Below are positions 8,860 to 16,459 of a stretch of DNA of 64,000 nt, piece after piece. Below the pieces are notes generated by a model. That model saw nothing but the letters and a program-made list of their open reading frames with translations, did no database searches and was not told the origin of the DNA. Origin of the DNA: Treponema sp. Marseille-Q3903 (GTDB taxonomy: Bacteria > Spirochaetota > Spirochaetia > Treponematales > Treponemataceae); contig NZ_JACSEU010000001.1 in NCBI RefSeq assembly GCF_014334335.1, positions 434,001 through 498,000 of the forward strand, written 5' to 3'. The number at the start of each line of letters is the position of its first letter. Position 1 is the stretch's first letter. The position numbers and the translations under genes are program-made.

Positions 8860-9732
8860 TTAGTCGTTGTCGTTGTTTTTAATTTTAACATCAAGCTGGT
8901 TGAATGGAATTTCGATACCATTATCGTCGAAGACTTTTTTGATGGAAACAAACAGATCGTTTTTTGTTTTTAAAAAGTCAGAGGGCTTAAACCACGCCGC
9001 TACAGTCATGTTTATTCCACTATCATTAAAACCGTCGAACCAAACTGTTGGGGCCGGATTTGTAAGGACTGTCGGGCAAAGAGAAGGTGCCTTAGATAGA
9101 ACTTCGAGAGCTTTGTTCATATCTGTTGAGTAATCTATGGAAACAGAAATAGTTATTCGGCGTGCTTTGTGGTAAGAGTTGTTTGTAAGGTTGTTGTTGA
9201 TTATAGTCGAATTTGGGATGCGAACCATCTGGTTATCAAAAGTATGCATTCTGACAGACAAAAGTTTTACTTCGTCTACAATCCCCGTCACTCCGTCGAT
9301 TATGATGACATCTCCGATGTGAATAGCGCCTTCTGTTAAAACAAAAAGCCCACTTATAAGGTTACTCATAGAAGTTTGTGCAGCAAAACCTATCGCAACT
9401 CCGGCAATTCCTGCTGCTCCCCAAATTGCTTTGAGGTTTACCCCAAAAGTGCTTAAAATATACAGAACAACTACGACGTAAAAAAAATATTTTATTCCGC
9501 GTATAACTGCCGCTACACGAGCTTCAGGAAGTTTTTTTGGAGATATCTTTTTTAGCGAATGAACAATCAGTTTGTAAACAATCCACATGAGTAAAATTAC
9601 AAAAAAAGCTCCGACTGCCTTAAAAAGATTTTCCCACGAAATAAGTTCTTTGAACCAATTTATAAATTCTGTAATGTGCTTTCCGATAGTTTCGTTTGCA
9701 GCTGTTCCTACAGCGTCTGTGATGTATTCCAT
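8860..9732 (-). CDS. mscS: Small-conductance mechanosensitive channel MscS
   Basis: 290 aa from the ATG at 9732, which has GGAG seven nucleotides upstream; a TTG two codons earlier is less likely. Three membrane helices occupy the first ~125 residues. The pore helix is GAAGIAGVAIGFAAQTSMSNLISG (Gly/Ala-packed TM3), followed by the beta domain (GDVIIIDGVTGIVDEVKLLSVRMHTFDNQ, IPNSTI) and the C-terminal vestibule. It opens under membrane tension to release solutes in osmotic downshock. It follows the nth stop by two nucleotides. Confidence 0.95.
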   Translation of the reverse strand: MEYITDAVGTAANETIGKHITEFINWFKELISWENLFKAVGAFFVILLMWIVYKLIVHSLKKISPKKLPEARVAAVIRGIKYFFYVVVVLYILSTFGVNLKAIWGAAGIAGVAIGFAAQTSMSNLISGLFVLTEGAIHIGDVIIIDGVTGIVDEVKLLSVRMHTFDNQMVRIPNSTIINNNLTNNSYHKARRITISVSIDYSTDMNKALEVLSKAPSLCPTVLTNPAPTVWFDGFNDSGINMTVAAWFKPSDFLKTKNDLFVSIKKVFDDNGIEIPFNQLDVKIKNNDND

Positions 9733-9734
9733 AA

Positions 9735-10370
9735 TCAATCTCCATTATGTTTGCAAATGTCTTTTATTATACAGTCTTCACACTTTGGATTTCTTGCTGT
9801 GCAGACATAGCGCCCGTGCAGCAAAATCCAGTGATGTGCATTGAGCATATATTTTTCGGGAATTCTCGAGACAAGGCTTTTTTCCACCGACTCGGGAGTT
9901 GTGCCCTCTGCTAAACCAATCTTTGGGGCAACGCGCAAGATGTGTGTATCGACAGGCATTGTAGGTTTATGAAAGTAAACGTTGAGAACTACATTTGCGG
10001 TTTTTCTCCCGACTCCAGGTAAGCTCATCAGTTTTTCGCGGTCATCAGGGACGATCCCATCAAAATCAGAGATAAGTTTTTTTGATAGCCCGATGATGTG
10101 TGCAGCTTTATTTTTATATAGCCCTATCGATTTGATGTATGAAATCAGTTTATCTTGCCCCATTTCCACCATTTTTTGTGGAGTATCTGCAATCTCAAAC
10201 AGAGGTTTTGTGTATTTGTTTACAGATTTATCTGTCGCTTGTGCAGAAAGTACGACAGCGACCAAAAGTGTGTAAGCATTAAAAAAATCCAATTCCGGCA
10301 AAGGTGAAGGGTTAGCTGCCTGCCAGCGAGAGAAAACCTCCTCTGTTTCGGAATCGGATAACAACACCAT
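9735..10370 (-). CDS. nth: Endonuclease III
   Basis: 211 aa, the normal family length. A bifunctional DNA glycosylase/AP lyase that removes oxidised pyrimidines. The helix-hairpin-helix LPGVGRKTA carries the catalytic Lys123, and VDTHI carries catalytic Asp141. The C-terminal [4Fe-4S] cluster ligands are Cys190, 197, 200 and 206 in the exact C-x6-C-x2-C-x5-C spacing. The ATG overlaps the metK stop codon (TGATG), giving strong coupling to metK. Confidence 0.96.
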   Translation of the reverse strand: MVLLSDSETEEVFSRWQAANPSPLPELDFFNAYTLLVAVVLSAQATDKSVNKYTKPLFEIADTPQKMVEMGQDKLISYIKSIGLYKNKAAHIIGLSKKLISDFDGIVPDDREKLMSLPGVGRKTANVVLNVYFHKPTMPVDTHILRVAPKIGLAEGTTPESVEKSLVSRIPEKYMLNAHHWILLHGRYVCTARNPKCEDCIIKDICKHNGD

Positions 10371-11581
10371 CAGTTTATCGCTGCCTTAAGAGCTTCAATC
10401 TTGTCTGTCTGTTCCCAAGGGAATCCTTCGCGGCCGAAATGTCCATATCTTGCAGTTTTGCTGTAAATAGGGCGTTTTAAGTCAAGCGTCTTCGCGATTC
10501 CAGCTGGTGTGCAGTCGAATACTTTTTCAACTGCTTTTTCAATTTTTTCAACGTCGTACTTTTCGGTTCCAAATGTTTCTACCATGATTGAGACAGGGTA
10601 AGGAACTCCGATAGCATAAGCCAATTCAACTTCCGCCCTGTCGGAAAGTCCTGCTGCAACGATATTTTTTGCAATGTAACGAGCCATGTAAGCGGCAGAG
10701 CGGTCTACTTTAGAAGGATCTTTTCCAGAAAAAGCACCGCCGCCGTGTCTTCCCATACCGCCGTATGTATCGACAATGATTTTGCGACCTGTAAGACCTG
10801 CATCTCCGTCAGGGCCACCGGTTACAAAGCGTCCTGTCGGGTTTATGTAGAACTTTGTTTTTGAATCAAGGAGTCCTGTCGGTTCGAGAACAGGTTTTAT
10901 AATTTCATTTATGATAGTCTCTTTGATTTTGTCGTAAGGAATTTCAGGATTGTGCTGATGCGAAAGGACAACTGTGTCTATGTGTTTAGGTTTGAAGCCG
11001 TCGTATTCGATTGTAACTTGTGATTTAGCGTCCGGACGCAACCACGCAATTTTACCGCTTTTGCGAAGCTCTCCTGCTTTAATCAAAAGTTGATGTGCAT
11101 AGTAAACAGGAGCCGGCATGAGAACAGGTGTTTCATTGCATGCAAACCCGAACATCATTCCTTGATCGCCTGCGCCCTGCTGTCCTTCATATTCTTCAAG
11201 ACCTGTTCCAACAACTCCCTGATTTATATCGGGAGATTGAGAATGAAGTCTATTCATAAACTCGAAAGTTTTATAGTCGAGCCCGACTTCTTCCGAATCA
11301 TAACCGATATCTTTTGCAACACGGCGAGCAATTTCTTCGACTTCGTTTTTGATGATATTTGGGAGTTTCGGATCCGGATTTTGAAAGCCTATTTCGCCGC
11401 CGATGACGACAAAGTTTGTTGTAGCGAAAGTTTCGCATGCGACGTGTGCATTCGGGTCAAGTTCAAGCACGCGGTCGAGCACGGCATCGGAAATTTGATC
11501 GCAAAGTTTGTCAGGGTGACCTTCGCCTACAGATTCTGAAGTAAATAGATAATGTTTTGATTTTGTTAATACAGCACTCAT
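10370..11581 (-). CDS. metK: S-adenosylmethionine synthetase
   Basis: 403 aa. It makes SAM from methionine and ATP. The N-terminal [19 protein letters not shown] carries the ATP-binding His; both family signatures are present, [13 protein letters not shown] and [17 protein letters not shown] strong AGGAGG site sits ten nucleotides before the ATG. It is the first gene of the metK-nth-mscS-HD-yhbY run. The ~100-nt structured leader appears to be a SAM-II-like riboswitch whose ligand-bound form would hide the ribosome-binding site, so product-feedback control of translation is the inferred mode. Confidence 0.97.
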   Translation of the reverse strand: MSAVLTKSKHYLFTSESVGEGHPDKLCDQISDAVLDRVLELDPNAHVACETFATTNFVVIGGEIGFQNPDPKLPNIIKNEVEEIARRVAKDIGYDSEEVGLDYKTFEFMNRLHSQSPDINQGVVGTGLEEYEGQQGAGDQGMMFGFACNETPVLMPAPVYYAHQLLIKAGELRKSGKIAWLRPDAKSQVTIEYDGFKPKHIDTVVLSHQHNPEIPYDKIKETIINEIIKPVLEPTGLLDSKTKFYINPTGRFVTGGPDGDAGLTGRKIIVDTYGGMGRHGGGAFSGKDPSKVDRSAAYMARYIAKNIVAAGLSDRAEVELAYAIGVPYPVSIMVETFGTEKYDVEKIEKAVEKVFDCTPAGIAKTLDLKRPIYSKTARYGHFGREGFPWEQTDKIEALKAAIN

Positions 11582-11685
11582 ACGTGAGCCTCCTGTTTAG
11601 CATGATTTTTCCAACCCTACCGGGCGGACTCCGTTCAGCAATTTGGATAAATCGACGGATAGAGTCATTTATTGATTTTTTTACT
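11582..11685 (-). promoter_or_regulatory. Candidate SAM-II/SAM-V-clan riboswitch in metK leader
   Basis: Minus-strand reading. A hairpin stem (GACT...CCGT, 11666-11655, with ACGGAGTC, 11634-11627) closes a loop reading GATTTATCCAAATTGC (11653-11638). The known SAM-II loop reads GAUUUAACCGUAUUGC. Downstream, ATGCTAAACAGGAGG (11603-11589) matches the SAM-II 3' pseudoknot strand (GCUAAAAAGG) and merges into the Shine-Dalgarno. A small extra hairpin (CCC-GGTA-GGG, 11624-11615) sits between the halves. The loop CC can pair with GG of the ribosome-binding site. The class assignment is by motif only. Confidence 0.55.
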
Positions 11686-11691
11686 CGCTTT

Positions 11692-11720
11692 ACTATATTG
11701 CATAAAAAATAAAAATTCAA
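11692..11720 (-). promoter_or_regulatory. Sigma-70 promoter of metK
   Basis: TTGAAT (11720-11715), 17-nt spacer, TATAGT (11697-11692) on the minus strand. The predicted start near 11685 gives a 100-nt leader that contains exactly the structured region described above. Confidence 0.65.
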
Positions 11721-11785
11721 TATTTTATTATATAGAAAAATTGGAGTAATTCAAAAGCGGTGCTATATGGCACAGGAGTTTTTCA

Positions 11786-12100
11786 ATGGCATTAAAAAAA
11801 GAATTCATAAAAGGTAAGGATTTGTGTAAAGTTACTTTTTCAGTTACCCCGGAAGCAGCTTTAGGTGCAAAAACAATCAATCTCGCAGGAGATTTCAACA
11901 GTTGGAGCAGCACAGATACGCCTCTCAAAAAAGCGAAAGACGGAAGTTTTTCTGTGACGTTGGAATTACAGACGGATCGCGAATTTCAATTTAGATATTT
12001 GTTAGACGGCTGCCGTTGGGAAAACGACTGGAAAGCAGACAAATACATTCCGGCTCCGTTCAGCAACGCTGATAATTCTGTCGTTGTAACAAAACGCTAG
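11786..12100 (+). CDS. Stand-alone glycogen-binding (CBM48-like) domain protein
   Basis: 104 aa, essentially one isoamylase-N/AMPK-beta type carbohydrate-binding module. It contains VTFSVTPEAALGAKTINLAGDFNSW, where Trp after DFN is the classic glucan-stacking residue, and FQFRYLLDGCRWENDW, the second aromatic surface. No catalytic domain is attached, so it probably tethers a partner to glycogen or senses it. AGGAG eight nucleotides before the ATG. It is divergent from metK and convergent with the MgtC-like gene. Confidence 0.85.
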   Translation: MALKKEFIKGKDLCKVTFSVTPEAALGAKTINLAGDFNSWSSTDTPLKKAKDGSFSVTLELQTDREFQFRYLLDGCRWENDWKADKYIPAPFSNADNSVVVTKR

Positions 12101-12153
12101 TTTTACCTGCGACTGAAAGAAAAATTATTAAAACATAAATCACTTCATTCACA

Positions 12154-12828
12154 TCACATCATATCGTTCAGCGAAAAATTGATAAGTTTTTCTATTTCAT
12201 AAAGCTCCAAAGACAGTTTTAATGTGTCCAAATCGTCAGGTGTTTTTACCGTAAAAGATAGTTTTGTTTGGTTTTCCTTTGCTGTATATTCAATGTTTAT
12301 GTCGTTCACGATCAGACCGTTATTTGCCATAATTTCTTTAAGCTTAGCCTGATTAAAGTCGGTGCCTTCCAACCTCAGATTCAGTTTTTTTGTTTTTGCA
12401 GCAGGAAATATTCGGCGTTCGAGCCGACTCAAGGCGTACAAAACGACAATGATAATAAGCATTGTTATTGCAACTGGAATATAAAGCCCAGCTCCGCACG
12501 CAAGACCCAGCGCACAGGCGGTGAACATGATTGTTGCGGTTGTAAGTCCACGAATATTCAATCCTTGCCGTAGAATTGCACCACCACCTAAAAAACCTAT
12601 TCCGGTTACGACTCCCGCTGCAATTCTAGTCGGGTCTCCTGTAACAATTCCGTGCTCTGCCATATATACAGACAAAATTGAAAGCAATGTAGAAGACGTG
12701 CTGATTAAGACAAGAGTCCTAATTCCGACTATGTGTTGCCGTGATTTTCGTTCCAAACCTATTAAAAATCCGCATACAAAACTCGCTGCAAAGCGACAGG
12801 TGTAATCTAAAAACAAATTCAAATCCAT
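12154..12828 (-). CDS. MgtC/SapB-family membrane protein
   Basis: 224 aa. About four or five membrane helices fill the first ~140 residues with the family motifs FLIGLERKSRQHIVGIRTLVLI and GVVTGIGFLGGGAILR. The soluble C-terminal ~80 residues form an ACT-like domain. MgtC proteins are linked to magnesium limitation and regulation of ATP synthase; the exact role here is unknown. No magnesium riboswitch is evident upstream. It lies 25 nt after the Rossmann-like gene on the same strand. Confidence 0.88.
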   Translation of the reverse strand: MDLNLFLDYTCRFAASFVCGFLIGLERKSRQHIVGIRTLVLISTSSTLLSILSVYMAEHGIVTGDPTRIAAGVVTGIGFLGGGAILRQGLNIRGLTTATIMFTACALGLACGAGLYIPVAITMLIIIVVLYALSRLERRIFPAAKTKKLNLRLEGTDFNQAKLKEIMANNGLIVNDINIEYTAKENQTKLSFTVKTPDDLDTLKLSLELYEIEKLINFSLNDMM

Positions 12829-12853
12829 AAATAAGCTCTAAAAATATATGATA

Positions 12854-13579
12854 TCATCTGAACAATGAGAATCCGGTCTGAATTTTAGAACCGACCTTGT
12901 TCCACGTTCCTGAATGTTTTGCTGTTTGAGGATTTTTTAAATTGTGAAGCGTGTCAAAACTGCTTGCAATCCAGTTTGCAACTGCATCATCGCTTTTGTA
13001 AAGTTCATTGTCATGACCGCATTTTGCAAGAATCACAGAAAGGTAATCTCTGCCAACAACATTTGTAGAAAAATTTTCTGCAAGAGTTTTGAAGGATGAC
13101 TGCGCAGAGCTGACAATTGTGCTTGCAGGCACAATTCCGGCTGTCTTTGAAGAGATAATTTCATATTTTGAAGGGTATTCTTTTACAAGAAAGCAGACGC
13201 ATATTTTTTCTTTGCGCTGTTCAATACGCTTTAAAAGCTCGTTTGTAAAATAGAAAAATGATGTCATCATATTGTCTACGCCGACAGAAATTTCTTCTGT
13301 TTTGTCTGAATTGTATTTTGTGCAAAAGTTGTTCGCATCAAAATAAAAAAGCACTTCGTCAATGTGTTCAAGTCTGTTTTCTGCTTGAATAATTAAAGTG
13401 TGGGCAGAAACGGCAGACGATTTATTCCATGTTGTGGAAAAAATGTTTTCAAAATCGACTTTTGCGTCTTCAGCTTGCGATTTTGAAACTCCAAAAACTT
13501 TACGACCGAAACCGGCGATAGCTTGTGCAAATTCTAGGCAGTCAGGGAACTCTTTACCGATAATCAAAGTATTAGCCAT
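12854..13579 (-). CDS. Rossmann-like (SDR-related) protein of unknown function
   Basis: 241 aa from the ATG at 13579. The N-terminus NTLIIGKEFPDCLEFAQAIAGFGRKVFGVS looks like the first beta-alpha-beta of a dinucleotide-binding fold, but the usual G-x-x-x-G-x-G is replaced and no Y-x-x-x-K catalytic pair is obvious. A longer in-frame start at 13615 is unlikely: a TATAAT box lies only 6 nt before the ATG at 13579, so the message is probably leaderless. It is divergent from the DAACS transporter and shares a symmetric promoter region with it. I do not recognise a specific function. Confidence 0.55.
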   Translation of the reverse strand: MANTLIIGKEFPDCLEFAQAIAGFGRKVFGVSKSQAEDAKVDFENIFSTTWNKSSAVSAHTLIIQAENRLEHIDEVLFYFDANNFCTKYNSDKTEEISVGVDNMMTSFFYFTNELLKRIEQRKEKICVCFLVKEYPSKYEIISSKTAGIVPASTIVSSAQSSFKTLAENFSTNVVGRDYLSVILAKCGHDNELYKSDDAVANWIASSFDTLHNLKNPQTAKHSGTWNKVGSKIQTGFSLFR

Positions 13580-13585
13580 AGTGCA

Positions 13586-13628
13586 ATTATAACACACTAT
13601 GGAATTACATACCACAGTATGTTATAAT
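13586..13628. promoter_or_regulatory. Symmetric divergent promoter/operator
   Basis: Two 17-bp arms (13586-13602 and 13612-13628) form an inverted repeat with 15 of 17 matches around a 9-bp centre. Each outer end is a TATAAT -10 box: the left one, read on minus, is 6 nt from the ATG at 13579; the right one, read on plus, is 8 nt from the ATG at 13637. No ribosome-binding sites are seen. The symmetry could serve a dimeric regulator controlling both genes. Confidence 0.65.
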
Positions 13629-13636
13629 CGACGCTT

Positions 13637-14866
13637 ATGAAAGTATGGATTAAATATTTACTTGGCGCATTTATTGGCATATTAGTAGCTTTTATCTTTC
13701 CTTCAGGAAATGCAGGATTTGTAAGCGTGATGTCTTTTTTGTCGGAATTGTTTATAAGAACCGGCCGATATATCGTGATTCCGCTGATTTTTACAACAGC
13801 AATCGAATCTGTAAATAAATTGAGAACGTCTAAATTGTTGCTAAAGACAACATCGCTGACTTTTTTGATAATCGTCGCTTCAACGCTGATTTTGACATTT
13901 GTCGGATTGATTTCGATTTTAATCGTAAAACTTCCGAGAATCCCAATCACTGTAGATGTTGCTGCGGAAATTAAAGGAATAAACGTAAAACAGTTGATTC
14001 TTTCGTTGTTTCCATATTCGGGTTTTGCGGCATTGCTGGACGGTTCTTTTCTTTTAGTCAGTCTTGTCGCTGCATTTTTGATTGGGTGGGAAAGCGCATC
14101 GGAAGAAATTATGTTTAAACCGATTTTTGCGCTCGCCGATTCGGCATCAAAACTTTTTTATAACATTGCAACATTTTTCACAGAGATAATGTCTGTATTC
14201 TGCATTGCGATAGTGTGCTTCTGGGCAGTTCAGTTCCGTGGAATCATAGAGATGGGAATATACACACCGATGATTTTACTGCTTTTTGTTGACTTTTTAA
14301 TTGTGGTCGGAGTTATTTATCCATTGATTTTACACTTTGTGTGCCACGATCCGCATCCTTATAAAGTTTTGTACGCGAGCATTGCCCCGATGGTTCTTTC
14401 ATTTTTCAGCGGAGATGCGAATCTTGCGCTTCCATTGGCAAACAGACACTGCCGTGAAAGTCTTGGAATCAGGCGACGTAGCCGAGGTTTTACTTATCCG
14501 TTGTTTGCAAACTTTGCACGTGGCGGCTCTGCTCTTGTTTCTGCTGTTTCATTTATACTGATATGGAGATCGTATTCAAGCCTTGGTATTTCTTTTTTTG
14601 ATGTCTTGTGGATATTTGCGCTTTCATTTGGGCTGTCGTTCATTTTTGGCGGAATTCCGACAGGGGGAGCTTTTATTCTTTTGACAATTCTGTGCAATGA
14701 ATATGCTCGGGGTTTTGAAACAAGTTACCTGCTTTTGCAACCGGCCTCGCTTATAATGGGCTCCTTTGCGACTTTGTTAGACACCGTTACAGCGATGTTT
14801 GGCAGTTACATAGTCGCCGTAAAAACGAAAATGGTCGAACATCACACAATTAAACATTTCATTTAA
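13637..14866 (+). CDS. Dicarboxylate/amino acid:cation symporter (DAACS) family
   Basis: 409 aa, hydrophobic throughout with about eight membrane helices. The N-terminus KYLLGAFIGILVAFIFP and the segment RTGRYIVIPLIFTTAIESV are typical of GltP-type carriers. The re-entrant loops and the region around FFSGDANLALPLANRHCRESLGI (~255-277) and GGIPTGGAFILL (~340) correspond to the substrate and cation sites. It probably imports glutamate, aspartate or C4-dicarboxylates with Na+ or H+. Likely leaderless, from a promoter shared with the divergent Rossmann-like gene. Confidence 0.87.
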   Translation: MKVWIKYLLGAFIGILVAFIFPSGNAGFVSVMSFLSELFIRTGRYIVIPLIFTTAIESVNKLRTSKLLLKTTSLTFLIIVASTLILTFVGLISILIVKLPRIPITVDVAAEIKGINVKQLILSLFPYSGFAALLDGSFLLVSLVAAFLIGWESASEEIMFKPIFALADSASKLFYNIATFFTEIMSVFCIAIVCFWAVQFRGIIEMGIYTPMILLLFVDFLIVVGVIYPLILHFVCHDPHPYKVLYASIAPMVLSFFSGDANLALPLANRHCRESLGIRRRSRGFTYPLFANFARGGSALVSAVSFILIWRSYSSLGISFFDVLWIFALSFGLSFIFGGIPTGGAFILLTILCNEYARGFETSYLLLQPASLIMGSFATLLDTVTAMFGSYIVAVKTKMVEHHTIKHFI

Positions 14867-14880
14867 GCGTGTTTAATTTT
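14848..14880 (+). terminator. AT-rich hairpin at the end of the DAACS gene
   Basis: AATTAAACA and TGTTTAATT form a perfect 9-bp inverted repeat spanning the stop codon, followed by a short T-run. The low GC content of the stem makes it a weak terminator candidate. Confidence 0.35.
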
Positions 14881-14899
14881 CGCCGTGATTTTTTAAGGA

Positions 14900-15197
14900 T
14901 AACACCCTAATTGTACCCACTTGCAAAGTTGTAACCCAGATGTTATATTTTGATGGCGAGATATTTTTAAAGAAAAGTTAATAAAGTGCCGAAAAATAAA
15001 AGATAATACTATTTAAAAAGTGTTTTCGTTAGCGGATATGAGAGTTTCTAGCAACGGAGGCATATATGAAAAATATTCCTTTAGTTCCGAATCTAAAACT
15101 TTTTTACGATTTCGGTATTTTTTTTACTTTTCTCAATTTGTTTTTATTTTCTTGTATAGCAGGATTTATCGCAATTGCAAGGATACAAGCTCCTTTA
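14900..15197 (+). repeat. Duplicated leader module, copy A
   Basis: A 298-nt segment repeated at 30571-30868 with constant offset (15671) and no internal gaps. It holds the promoter, the ~115-nt leader, the ribosome-binding site and most of a small hydrophobic ORF. The leader and ribosome-binding site are almost identical between copies. The left boundary coincides with the point where an rpoN fragment ends in copy B. Confidence 0.85.
14921..14949 (+). promoter_or_regulatory. Sigma-70 promoter of giant lipoprotein operon A
   Basis: TTGCAA, 17-nt spacer, TATATT, conserved in copy B. Predicted start near 14957, leaving a leader of about 110 nt before the small ORF. Confidence 0.65.
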
Positions 15198-15215
15198 TAT
15201 GATGATGAAAATTAA
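15066..15215 (+). CDS. Small hydrophobic protein, copy A
   Basis: 49 aa, with GGAGG five nucleotides before the ATG. The sequence has a polar N-terminus, one hydrophobic segment (GIFFTFLNLFLFSCIAGFIAI) that could be a membrane helix or a short lipoprotein signal with Cys after LFS, and a short acidic tail. Residues 1-44 correspond to the copy B protein at 30737; the C-termini differ completely. Its stop overlaps the start of the next gene. Conservation between duplicates and the strong ribosome-binding site argue it is translated; function unknown, possibly a leader peptide. Confidence 0.5.
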   Translation: MKNIPLVPNLKLFYDFGIFFTFLNLFLFSCIAGFIAIARIQAPLYDDEN

Positions 15216-16395
15216 AAAGCTTGCAATTTTTTTTGGACTTATAGCAGTTGTTCTCTGTCTTGTGTTTTGTCTTGTTGTTTGGAACAAAAAGACAAAGCTT
15301 TCCGTATTGTTTGTAGATATTCAAGAACCTGTCAAAAGCGCTTTTACAACGCAACTTTCACAAATTGCAAAGCGAAAACCGGTTTTTAATGCTTTTAAAG
15401 GCGACATTGCCTCATTGAAAAATGCTTCAAAAAAAGCAGACTTGATTTTTGCATACAATGGGCAGGCAGCAAGTGAAATTTCAGAGTTTGCGAAAGAGAT
15501 TCCGGGCTATATTTTACAAACCGTGCCTGAAAACTTTTTAAACGACAAAAAAAATGCATGCCCTATTTTGCTTGACCATTACGGCATTTTTTATTACGAA
15601 AAGGCAAGGCGTGACGCTCATATCCAATACGCAACGAGCTTTACGGAATTTCAGTCATACCTTGAGGATGTAAAACCTTATGTAGAAATTCCTCTTTTTG
15701 TGCCGGGTGGAAGCGATTCTAGACTTTTGGCTTTTGTTGGAGCTGTCACAGAAGGTGTTTTTGGAAGCGATGCTTATGTAAACTTTGTAAATGCGCTTAA
15801 AAATTACAAAGGCATTGATGATTTATTAAAAACTAAAATATCATCGGACAAAACCGTAAAAGATGCTTTTGATATAATATTAGACTTTGAGAGAAACGGA
15901 TATCTTCATTCGGCGTGGCTTGGGGTAATGCCACATGAATTTAAAAATTACACTTTGGATTCAAGATTTGCAATAGCTTTTGTTTCACTGTCGGATTATA
16001 GAATGCTTGATGCTGATTTGGGGCAGGAATTTTCTATGGACAGGATGCAAGTTCTTGATACAAAAGTAAAACACGGAATAATAGCTCCTGTAATTCAAGT
16101 TTTTTGTACATCAGAAAAAAAGATTGCTTTGGATGCTGTTGCTGCCCTTTCTGAAATAGAAGTTTTAAACGATATTTCGGATGCAACAAAGCTTGCATTA
16201 GCTTCGGCTTTTGCTCCAAGCTATGATAAACAGTCTGACGATGTGAGATTTCTTGCAGCGTCTTGCTATTCAGGTCCTATCTCTGACCCATTGATTGCCG
16301 CTTTTGAGCTTGATGAAAAAAGAGGTAAATCTTTTTGCACGGATTTAAGGACATACCTAAAAAAAATAAGTAAAAATACCTGTAGTTTTCCATAA
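15199..16395 (+). CDS. Exported or membrane-anchored protein of unknown function
   Basis: 398 aa from the first of three consecutive ATG codons (15199, 15202, 15205). An N-terminal hydrophobic segment (LAIFFGLIAVVLCLVFCLVV) is a signal anchor or signal peptide. The rest (SVLFVDIQEPVKSAFTTQL, KADLIFAYNGQAASEISEFA, SDPLIAAFELDEKRG) has the alternating pattern of periplasmic solute-binding proteins, but no family signature could be fixed. The gene overlaps the small ORF by 17 nt and precedes giant gene A by 64 nt. It has no counterpart before giant gene B, where the corresponding interval is 1179 nt shorter. Confidence 0.6.
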   Translation: MMMKIKKLAIFFGLIAVVLCLVFCLVVWNKKTKLSVLFVDIQEPVKSAFTTQLSQIAKRKPVFNAFKGDIASLKNASKKADLIFAYNGQAASEISEFAKEIPGYILQTVPENFLNDKKNACPILLDHYGIFYYEKARRDAHIQYATSFTEFQSYLEDVKPYVEIPLFVPGGSDSRLLAFVGAVTEGVFGSDAYVNFVNALKNYKGIDDLLKTKISSDKTVKDAFDIILDFERNGYLHSAWLGVMPHEFKNYTLDSRFAIAFVSLSDYRMLDADLGQEFSMDRMQVLDTKVKHGIIAPVIQVFCTSEKKIALDAVAALSEIEVLNDISDATKLALASAFAPSYDKQSDDVRFLAASCYSGPISDPLIAAFELDEKRGKSFCTDLRTYLKKISKNTCSFP

Positions 16396-16459
16396 TTTAT
16401 GTGAGGACTATCTTGTAAAGCTAAATGCATTGTATACGTTTTGATTTTGGAGGCATTTT

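Noticed and set aside
11582-11685. SAM-I (S-box) riboswitch in the metK leader
   Set aside because: The S-box core (four-way junction with its kink-turn and conserved GAUGAAAC-type elements) is not present; the motifs fit SAM-II/SAM-V instead.
14968-14995. Sigma-28-like sequence TAAAG...GCCGAAAA in the giant-gene leader, conserved in both copies
   Set aside because: The -10-like half is good, but the -35-like half is partial and the spacing is one base long. A much better sigma-70 promoter lies just upstream, and conservation may only reflect the recent duplication.
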